Assembly: GCA_963082975.1 (NCBI GenBank)
Contig: OY720347.1
Location: forward strand, 9,778,225 to 9,842,224
Direction of reading: 5' to 3'
Length of the DNA stretch: 64,000 nt
From: Labia minor
Taxonomy: Eukaryota; Arthropoda; Insecta; Dermaptera; Spongiphoridae
Shown: positions 38,101-50,100 of the stretch, piece after piece
How positions within the stretch are numbered: the first letter of the stretch is position 1
Layout of the letters: every line of letters begins with the position of its first letter
Made by a program: the position numbers and the translations under genes
Notes under the pieces: model-generated
Databases searched by the model: none
What the model was told of the DNA's origin: nothing
What the model saw: the letters and a program-made list of their open reading frames with translations, nothing else

Positions 38101-41100
38101 AATTTATTTTTATAGAAAATTCTTAAACAAAATTTAAGGAAAATTTCTTTCTAAGAAGGAAATTCGTAAACTTATCCTTTTATAATTTTTTTTTATTTAC
38201 AAATAAAATACAAATAAATAAATACAAAATTTAAAAAGAAAAGAATTTATAAAATGAAAACGGAACGAATGAAAATTAAGAAGAAAAAAATAGTAAAGTT
38301 AATAATAATAAACGATAATTATCAATTAATTCTGGTTTTTTTTAATTTTTTAGAAATCATTTCTAATTTAATAATAGAACTTTTTAAGAGAATGAATTAA
38401 ATTAAAATGCTAGTTATTAGTAATTCAAACCGTTAAATTTTTATTTTTATATTTTTAGTTTGATCTATCTATCTATTTATCTAAGTGTGTAGCATTTCAG
38501 AAATTCAAAAGTTTTTGGCTTCAGCAATCACATTCTTCCAACCATTCCTATACAAATCCTCACTTCCTAATTTTCTCATTCTTTCTCGCTTTGTTTTCAA
38601 CTACCCTCTTGACTAACCATTTGTCAAAATCATTGTAACTTTTTCCATATTTTTGACAAAGAGATCAGCAAATTAATTCTTCCTTTCTCATTGATTTCTC
38701 AGTGTGAAAAATCCTAATTTTAAATTCCTCAAATATATTTTAATCCCTCAAAGCAATAGTCCACGCCTCACATCCATTAAATACAACCGGTAAAATAATA
38801 GTTTGATAGATTTTATTGTGTTTATAATAAGGCGCCACAGGGCGAGAGGTTAGCGTAGCTGGTTCACATTCTCGTGGTTCCGGGTTCAAGTCCCGGGGTT
38901 GGCAAGGGAATTTCTCTAGCTGGGGTCTATGGGACGGAGTCAACTCAGCCTCCGGGAACAACATTGGGGAAAAGCTACTTGATAGCGCCTCCGATCAAGA
39001 AAATCAAGGTAAAGGTTGAGAGGACCCGTTCTACTGATCATAGGACACCTCATTGATATAACCGGCTTGATAGGCGTGTTGACGTACAAAGTCAGAGGTT
39101 GTTTTTTTTATTCAATTAATATTTTCAAGAATTAAAAGAAATGAAGTGTGCTTTATTTTGCAGCTTTTGGAAATCTTTTTGTTTTTGTGCTTTATTCATT
39201 TTATGTATATTCCTTCCTTCTCGAATGAAAACAAAATGATATTTTTGAATTGTAATCTAATTTTATTTGTTTTGTTGTAATGTTATAATCATAGAGGCAC
39301 ATGCTACACGCTGTTGTAACAATCAGGGCAAATTTGCCAGCCAGCAGGATCCGACATGTTTCCCGATTCAAAGATTAACGAAGGAGAGTGCCCATCAAGA
39401 GCAGGGGCAAACGTGCATGGAGTTTGTACGAACGATAACTGACCTAAGTCAAGGTTGTCCTGTGCAGAAGAAGGCCGCCGAACAGGTATATATATATATA
39501 TACGTATAATGAGGAGGAGGAGGTTGTTGTTGTCGTCACGGCAATTTCACTCTCGGAATATTTCCTTTCCGGTTTTATTTTCATTCACATCCATTAAATC
39601 AAATAAATGACTTGCGTTGTTTTGCGGTTGTTACGAAAAAATGATTCAATATTCAATATCATTATTCAAATGTTGAACGGGATGATAATTTAAAAATTTT
39701 TCACCTTTTTCTTTCGTTTGTCTTTTTCTAAATGATGTTACTTTCTTAAATAGAACGGAGAATAAATAGAAATTAAATTATTTTTTACTTTTATATATAT
39801 AAATATATTTTAAAAAAAAATAATTTCACTCCATTTTAAATAATAAATTACTTTACATCTAGATCTAGAAATCTAGATCATAATTTATGTTCTTTAACTT
39901 TTGAAATGTATTTTATAACTTGTAATACCACTGAATGATATAAATTACAATTAGATTTAGAAATATTAAAAAATTATGTTATATGGATATATATAATTGT
40001 TAATAAGGTTTAGTAACCTTAGAGAATTGATATTTAAGGTTTGAAAAATAAGACAATTTTTTTTTAATATATATTTTTCAAAATTTGGTAATTGTTTAGT
40101 CTAACCGATGTTTGATTGATTTGGATAAAACTTTACCAGTGGATTCCTTTTTCAAAAGAAACTTTCCTCAAGAAGTATGTGGCGGTCTCTTCTAATGTAG
40201 TCTACGAGATAAAAATTATTAAAGTTTGTATATAAACTAGTTATGAATGAGCAGCCATTTAATAATGTTTAATGACTAATTCACTAATTATTCACTTATT
40301 CACGAATTTTCGTTTTTTTTCTGTTCGGTTTGGTTCACAGAGCATCTAACTGACTAGTAAACTCTATTGTCTTTGCTGAAACAAAGTTTTTGGCGCCACC
40401 ATGCGAGTGCAGACAGTAACTAATTGAAAAAAAAATCGGGCTTGTGTGTGTGTGTTTTTGCATGGTTTCGCTTAGCGGTGGAACAATGAGACATCATATA
40501 AAAAAAATTGGTTTCAGACATTTCTAAGGAGTTGGGGGGCCTGGTTTGGTTATAGAAACATTATTTATTTAATTAATTTTTTAATCTTATAAGACATAAA
40601 ATTAATGGAGCTCTCTGGTGGTCAAATAATATAACATGGTAGTTAAATAGAATATCAATGGATTTATAAGCAAACCACAGACCATCTGTTTTCATGCAAA
40701 CTTTAATAATTTTTACCTCGTAAACTAGAAGCGAAACTTAAGGAAAGTTGGTTTTGAATCAAAAAAGGATTCCACTGGTAAAGTTTTATCAAAATCCATT
40801 ATACATACGTTAGACGTTAGACTAAACAATTGCCCAAAATGTTTATTCATATTGTCAACGTTTTGATTAAGAATTTAAGAACATTTTATTTTAATAAAAT
40901 TTAAGAACATTTTATTTTAATAAAATTTATTCTACTTATATAGTATAAGAAATTCAATATAATATATGTATTCGATAAAAAATTTTTTTTTAAATAATTC
41001 ATTAATATTATTTTGGAAATTAAATTCTTTATTTTCTTCTTTTTAACTTTTATTCTCTATACTTATATATATGTATATTACCAAAGTGTTAGAAGAAAGT

Positions 41101-44100
41101 CCTAGTAAAAAAAGAAAAACCTACACTCTCACTTAACTAAAGAATTATATCATTGAAAATTCATGTGGTTTAGTTTCGAAGAAAATGATTTAGTAAATTA
41201 TACAATAATATTTAAGATTTAATCTGAATGACAGGCTAAAATGAAGAAAAAGGAGGAGTGTTTGATTATCATTGATGGAGTAATATTATCAAATATTTAA
41301 AAAAAATTTCTATTCGTTGAAATGAAATTTAAAAAATTACGTAATTTTAATTTACGATTATTTTGTTCAAATTCAAATTAAATCATAACATATACTTAAT
41401 AAATTTTTTGAATAAAATGTTTTTGTTCAGTAGTCAACAATAAAATAAATAATCAATAGCAAACCTATTAGCCTATTTGTTACCTATAGATAGGGTGACC
41501 AAACGTCCCGTTTTTCCGGGATTGTCCCGTTTTTAGGTGCTCTGTCCCGGCGTCCAGAAAAATGTCTTCGGGACAGCATATTGTCCCGTTTTTTTTTAAT
41601 ATTTAGGACATTTCGTACTTTTTTTTCAAAATTTTTTCAATTTGGTTCTTAAAAAAAAAAGGTAAAGCTAAGTTCTTAAACATTTCTGACTTTTTTATTC
41701 TAAATTTTTTCAACTTGGTTCTAAAAGAAAAAAAAAGGTAAACCGTATGTCCCGGTTTGGTGTTTTCGAAATATGGTCACCTATAGTAAATTTAGGAATA
41801 TATGCATAAATAAAGTTAATAAGGATGTTATTATATTATTATTAAATTCATCATTTTTTTTAAAGATTTAGTTCCTTCTTAAAAGCTACAGATGATTTAA
41901 ACACCATTGCAATTTTTAAAATAAAAAAAAAAATTATTATATGAAATTAATCAAACATTAATATAATTTTTTAATATATATTTATATATATAGGATATGG
42001 TTTTAAAACATAAAATTAAAAATGAAGAAGATGCATCCGAATCAAAAATTCCTACACGATTTCAAATTATATCTGAATTATCTGATAAACAAAAAAGAAT
42101 GGTTGAAGATGAAGATAAAGATGCAGTTTCAGTATTTCATGTTAAAGTATTCTAAATTTTTTCTTTCTCCATAAACGTGACTAACTTTTTCAGTTGTCAA
42201 AAACAAACTACTAATCCAAAATGGCTGATAATGTCAACATTTGAGAAACATATATGTATTAACATAACAAAAAAAATTCAATAATCGAATGTACACAGCC
42301 CTCGAAAATTCAAAATTCATCTTTTCTTTTAATATACGTATATATATATCTATTGTTTGTTTATTAATTATTATTTTCCTCGTTGTTTGGATAACTAATT
42401 CAAATAACTTAGGCAATATTAACCTTTTGTTAAATGTCAATGTGATCGCATAGCATTCAATGTTAATCGATTTTATTTATCTTAATAAAAATATTATTTA
42501 TTTAATATAACTTTGCAAATGAGTGAGTAAACCAGTTTGTAGAAACATTCCAAAAATTTTGATTGTTCATAAAAACTAATTAAAAAGAATTATATAATCT
42601 AAATTAAAAGTAAAATATCTTCTAAACTAGCTTATTACTAATTTTATTATTATTTTTTTTTTTGTTTTAGTTAATTATTTTTCTATCAAATGATATAAAT
42701 TGGAAAGGATTATTTTTTCTTTGTGTTTGTTAATAAAAATAAAATAATATAATAAATAAGAGGGAGAGGGAGAGAGGGGAGATATAGTCCATGTGACTGA
42801 TTGACATTGACGCATGAATGATTAGAAATGAAAATTATTCATTAAAGGTGTTTTTAAATTGGTTTTCAGCTGTTGTTTTTTTTTAATTAAATAAAAAACA
42901 CCAATGAAAGTTGATTATTAATAATATCGAAGTGAACGTTAATGCTTTAATCGATTTACAAAGTGAATTTGCTAAATAACAAATCTATGACCTTAAGCAA
43001 TATTTATTATCGGTGCATATAACTATTTCAACATATTACAAATATATAATATATAATCGTATAAAAAATAATTATTATAATTGGGTATAAGTTAATATAT
43101 GTAGTTAATTTAATAAAAGCGCCATTGGGTGTGTGGGTAGCGAACCTGGCTCATATTCACATGGTCCCGGGTTCAAGTCCCAGGCCTGGCAAGGGAATTT
43201 CCCTAGCTGGGGTCTATGGGACGGAGTCAACCCAGCCTCCGGGAACAATGTTGGAGAAAAGCTACTTGATAGCGCCTCCGATCAAGAAAATCATGGTAAA
43301 GGTTGAGAGGATCCGTTCTACTGATCATAGGACACCTCATTGATATCACCGGCTTGATAGGCGTTGTCCTTGCGTAGGACGTACAAAGTCAGAGGTTTTT
43401 TTTTTTAGTTAATTTAATTAATTAATTTTAATTTTAACACACAAAATCTTAACATACAAGATATAGAATTTGAAAATATAGAAAAATTTAAATACTTAGG
43501 TTCTGTGATAACGAAAGATAATAATATTCGAGATAAGTTTAAAGCGAGGTTACAATCGGGAAACGCCTGTTAACATCCAATAAAAAGGCTTATCGCGTTA
43601 AAATTATTATCAAAGGGGATAAAAATTAAAATATACAAAACAATTATTTTACCGGTTGTATTATATGGGTGTGAGGCATGGTCTATGACCTTAGGTGAGT
43701 CGAGAATAGGATTCTGCGAAGCATTTATGGGTTAAAGAAAGATGAGGTCACCGGGGAATGGCCTTTATGCTTCTACAGATATAGTTAGAATTAAAAAAGG
43801 CTATGGTGGGCAGGACACGTGGCTAGAATGGGAGAAGATAGCATGGCGAAAAATATATTGGTAGGGAGTCTGAGTAGGAAACGTCCACTTGGAAGACCAA
43901 GAACACGGTGAGTGGATAATGTGGGAAAGGACGTGAGAGAGATGGGAGAGGATAGGGACTGGAAGGTTGTGGCTGAGAATAGGAATACTTGGAGGGGTGT
44001 GGTTGCTGCGGCTAAGACCTTTCGAGTTCCGTAGAGCCACAGAGATAGATAAATATTATAATCATTCTTTGTTAGGAATTGCTAGAATTATTAATTTTGT

Positions 44101-47100
44101 CAAAAATGAATTGACACCTTCAGTGAAACGAAGAACATTCTAAAACTTTAAAAATTAATGCCTAAATAATTCTCGAACTGGAAAAAAAAAAATAATTAGT
44201 GGAGCCCTCTGCTGACCAAATTAATAAAACATGGTAGCTAAATAGAATGGAAATGGATTTATATGCCAATTTTAATAATTTTTATCTCGTAAACTTGGAG
44301 AGCTCGGTAAAAATTTTATAAGAAACATTTCTTAAACAAGGAAACCACAGAAAAAGTTTCATCTAAATCTCCCGAGTTCCCGTTTTGTAAATATAATTAC
44401 TAAAATGAAAAGTGTACTAATTTTATAATTGCAATTAGAGTTAGATGTAGATATAAATTATTTTAATTCCTTCGAAAAGTTTGCAATCTACGTATAAACT
44501 ATCTCCCTACTTGACATAACATAATAATACTATTTCATTTATTTATATCATGATTAATGATTTTTATTCATATTTTTTGTGTAATTAATTGCATTTTATT
44601 TATTAAATTAGTTCAATATTATTTTAATAGAAGTGATTTAATACTAATAATAATAAATTTGGATAGTTAACGTCGGTGACATCATGGCACGATGCTTCTG
44701 TTATCTACGGGAGTGATCAAAACACTGCCGTGTCGTTAAGAACCTTCCAGGGTGGTCAACTACAAATGCAAGTCCGTAATGGTAAAGCCTATCTACCAGA
44801 TAACCCCAACCGCACCCTCATCTGTCCCCAAGCTAACTTCAATCAACCTTGTTATCTTGCTGGTAAGTTGATTTTCATTGCATCTTATCTTATCTTATCT
44901 TATTATACTAGCAAAAATTATAGATATATATATCATTGCATTTTTGAAATATTAAACCGCTCGAAGGTTTTTTTGAAATTTACACCATAGATAATATTTA
45001 TAAAGAAAAATCGATCTGTATTGGGTTCAGCCTCGGGGAAAATCATCTTTGTTAGTTTTTTCTTAATTTAAAATAAGAATTTTAATAATGAAAAAGGACT
45101 TCGGGCAACGCTGGAAATACAAAATAATATAAATAAAATAAAATTAAAAATTTTTATTTTAATAATATTTTATAATTAAATTACGAAATATATATTATGT
45201 TATATCCACAGGCCATACTTTTCTGTCTTTCGGTGCATTAATACGTATATATAAGGCCTATATGTTTTATGACTATTTTTTTTTATTGTTGCATATATTT
45301 TGTCGATATTTATTTTAAATAATAATCTTAATTTTAAGTATTCTTAGTTCATAAAGTATATTTTTTTAAAGTACCAGTGTGAACCAGATACTTATATATA
45401 TAACATGAGGATTAAATTGATTTAAATAAACTAATTTAGATCCAAATTTTCACGGAAATGTTCCCTGATTGCAGGTGATGGTCGGGTAAATCAAAACCCG
45501 CAATTGACCATTTTACAAATTGTAATGGCTCGGGAACACAATCGGGTAGCCGGAGCTCTCAACCACATCAATCCTCACTGGGATGATGAACGCCTCTATC
45601 AAGAAGCTAGGAGGATTATCACCGCTGAATTACAATACATCACCTACTATGAGTATCTACCAGTCGTTTTAGGTCAGTCCAAAAAACCTTTCCAGATGGT
45701 TAAAAGGTTTTATAGAAGATTTAAGGTGCAGCGCAACTAGGAGATTGGAATAAAAATACTAATATTATTTCAATCTCCTGGAAAACATGCATCCTACATA
45801 TTCTAGTAAAACTTCAGCCATAAACTATCATTTTATATTAAACTATCTGCTCAGCCGAAGGTGCTCTGAGCAGCTAGACGGAGGCTCCGCCCCCTGTACC
45901 CCCGAGTGGTACATAGTATTTGGTTGAAAGTAGTAAAAGGTTTTCATCCATTTTGTTTCAATCAGTATATTACATAAAACATTAATTTCTTTTTGTGTAT
46001 TTATTTAAATATATTTAATTTAATCAGTAAATTAATTATATATTAGCGGACCAGTATGAGAGCCCTCACACGCAAAGAAATTGAAAAGGAAAAGATTGAA
46101 AAATATTATAAGATATAAGAGGCACTGGATGTGACGTCACAAATTTCGTCAAAAATAATAAAAAGAAAGAAAAAAATTATTTTTTCACTTTTCTCAAAAA
46201 ATATTTATTGTTTTCAAATGAATTTCACGCTATTAATAGATTAGCCCGAGGGCAATCAAATGGCATTGGAATGGCCCAAATCGCATAAGTCGTTCAGGGG
46301 TGGTATGTGATAGAACTGTCTTTTAAATATATACATAGATAGATGTTTGATTTTTTGATGAAAGTTAAATGTAGAGGTTATTATTATTATTATTATTATT
46401 TTTCAAAAACTTGAATAATTTTATAGTAATTATATTATATAGTAGATTATGTAATGAGATTATTTAATGTAATTAAATTTTTAATTGAAGTCAGGGGAAA
46501 TTAAGATTCGAATTTTAAAATAAATTATTTAAATTATTAAATTAAATAATAACACAAACATGAAATATATTGATTGATTATTTAAACAAAACAAATAGCG
46601 TCTGCTGATCTAAAAAGAAATATTATACTTAGATTTTAAGACTACATACATATTTTCTTCTCTAAAGTAATTTGAATTATTAATTTATAAACTCATATAC
46701 TACATTTATAAGGGAATTTTGTAAATAAAACCACATATTGATATTTTTTATTGTAAATTTATTCAAAAAATACAAAAAATATCAATATGTGTTTTTATTT
46801 ACAAAATTCCCTTATAAATAAAAACAACCAACAAAGCTTTAATAATTTCATATACTACATCTAGTATTTATTATATTATTATTTTTTAAATGGATTCACC
46901 AAGAAATATTCACATTTAATTAAATAACTTTGAATTATTATTAGTTAAGTATTATTAACTACCTAGATCAGTGATTCTCAACCTTTTTTTTTTACCGCGG
47001 CACACTTTTAACGGTTTAAAAATTTGGCGGCACACAAAGAAAAAGATAAGTGTAAAAGTTTACCATATTGAAAAAAGGTGGTCCCAAAAACGGTTTACCT

Positions 47101-50100
47101 TTTTTTTAGAACCATATTGGAAAAAATTTAGAAAAAAAGTAGGAAATGTTTAAGTGCCTCATAATTTCGCGGCACACTAAAGTGCCGCGGCAGAGTGGTT
47201 GAGAATCACTGATATTAATGAAAAAAGAATAAGGATATTTTTGCAATTAGGTTTTTACCTATTACTACATAAAATAAATCAATATACATATTTTAATTTC
47301 TTGGTAAATTATTGTTGAATAATAATAATAATAATATGTCCCTTCTTCTCCTCCTGAATAAAATAATTCAAACTGATATATCTTTTAAACAAAATGAATG
47401 GTATTTAATTAATAAATGCGAAATGTAACTACATTCACTTGGTCGTCGATCGAGATCAGGGTTATTCAAATTTTATATAATAATTTCGAAAGTTATTTAT
47501 ATTCTATTATGCATGTTATTAATCTATAAATAAATATCCTAGATATATAATTTTAATAATCGTTATAGAATTAAATTTAAAATAAAAATTGATCGCGTAG
47601 AAATAAAGTTTAAATAAAATATATTACTATTTTTATTATTCCTGTTTTCAATCTAGAAGAATAATTTACATAAAAAATATTCATTATATATATATATATA
47701 AATATATGATGTGAATGTATGGTACTTGACATGTAGTTGACACTATAAGGCGGAGGTTTTCAACCTGTGGGGCGCGCTCCCCCTGGGGGGCGCGAATGTA
47801 TTAGAACCAATTTTTTTTCTAATATCTATAATAATCTATAATATGTTTTTGCTTAATTGAGTGTGTGTGGGTGTGTAATGTGTATGTGTTATTTTGTAAT
47901 CCATTAAATAAATTACTATATTATGTGAGTATTTATGAAATTAGATTATTACAAGAATTAAGGGTGGCACAAGAATTTTTTTTAAAAAAAGGGGGGCGCC
48001 GGTACAGAAAGGTTGGAAACCACTGCTATAAGAACAACTTTATGAGAAAAATTTGATATCTTATATTTTTAATCAGATATCAATTGGAGTTTTGGATGAT
48101 ATGATTCATTGGTTAATAATGAAAAATTTATCCGCAAACCAATGCAATTTTCTATTACTTTTATTTTTTTATATTTTTTTTAACATTATCATCTAAAAGC
48201 ACCAGTAGTTGACACCCTTAAAATTAGGTAATATGGTTATTCAATTAATAATATTAAATATTGATGTCAATACTAAAAAAAAAAATAAAAATTAGTGATT
48301 TGCCTCCTTAATCATTCGAAGAACAAAATATTAAAAAATCCATTTGTTGGATTCTATAAAAAGTAAATGTAGTGCTGTTTACTCGGAAGGTGACTAAACT
48401 TTTATATTTATACATCTTCAATAGAGAAGGAATTATTTTCATATTTGAAATGTTTAGACAGATATATAAGTCTTTTTATCCGATATTAAATGTTCAAGGC
48501 TCAACTACTGGTACCCTATATATTAGTGTAATTTGATTAAATTAATTTAATTTTTATAATTTCATTTCATTTCTATTACTTAATAAATTATTTATACTAG
48601 TAGAGCTCTTTAGTTGGATTACCTTCACATTAATAATAATAGTCCTTGTTCTTGATTTCATTATGATCCTAATTACCTTCTAGTACAAAAAAAAATTTTT
48701 TGTATTATACTCTTTAATATACACGTAGGTATAAAGATTTCTTTTCTTTACAAAATATTAAGTTTGTTTATTATCTGATAATTATTCTAATTGATAAGTC
48801 TTATTAATTAAAAAAAAAATAATGTATCATCTTAGATCAGTGTTTCTCAACCTTTTAGTATTCACGTTGTAGGTAATGACCCTCTCCTCCGGTTGATCTA
48901 CATTTCTCAAAAGTTGATAGAAAACTACGAATTTTGAATAATGCCCGTATATCAAATTTCATGATTCTAGCTCAACCTGTAATGCGTAATCTTGTCTACA
49001 GACATACACATATACACACACACACAGACATTTTTCTCAACCTTACATTAGTGAAAATGACCCAGGGACCTTCAAAACAAATAAAAACATCAAAATCTTG
49101 ACATCGGAAATTTTTATTTGATAGAAGTTGCTTAACTGTACTTTCATTTACAAAAATATAAACTAAAATTATAATCTACCACATACAATCTACTTTTCTT
49201 TAATAAACTAACCACACCAATAAATTTATTATTTTGACATTTTTTAAAATTTTAATTTATTCCATCATATGATTGTTATGTGTGTGATCTAAATATTTTT
49301 ATTTTATCTTATTCAATTTTATTTCAAAATTTTCTATATCTTATACATAGTTAAAGAAATAGATAGACCAGTGATTCTCAACCTTTTTTTTACTGCGACA
49401 CTCTTTTAACGGGTTAAAAATTTCGCGGCACACAAAGAAAAAGATAAGTGTAAAAGTTATTTACTTATTTACCATATTGAAAAAATTGAAGAAAAGTCGA
49501 AAATGTTTAAGGACCTGATTCCATTTTTAACATACATATAAAATAAATAACTATTTTTTCTTAATTTGAACTTTACTTTTGTAAAATTTGGAGGCACATT
49601 TTGAAAATCTCCCAAAAGTGCCGCGGCACAGTGGTTGAAAATCACTGAGATAGACAAACCTAATTAAGAGGGTTTTGATATTTCTATATATTTTCTAACT
49701 ATTTTGCAATTTTTCTATTTTGTAGAAATAGAAATACCAATTTTGTATTATAGGTAGGCATATTATTTTAAATACAATTTCCTTATGATTCGATTAAATT
49801 GAAATTTTTACCTTCCATTTTATCATTATTCTTTATTTGTTCATTTAAAAATATTTTATAATAAAAAAGAATAATAAAACATTAAGAAGCACCTGTTAAT
49901 TTCCTTTGAATTATTTTTTTAGGTTTGGATCACACATTGAGTCATGGTCTGGTATACAACACCAAAGATTACACACGTGATTACAATCCAAAAGTGAATC
50001 CAGCCGTGCTTCAGGAGCACGCAACTGCTGCTTTCCGCTTCCCTCACACCAATATTGCTGGAATTCTTAAGTGAGTAACATTGTACAACATTGTAATTCT

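Noticed and set aside
38851..38893. Possible genuine tRNA gene (box A and box B present)
   Set aside because: No complete cloverleaf can be drawn and the sequence continues into the repeated SINE body.
46971..47153. 60-codon ORF and similar ones at 49469 and 56616
   Set aside because: All fall inside CAGTGATTCTCAACC hAT MITEs.
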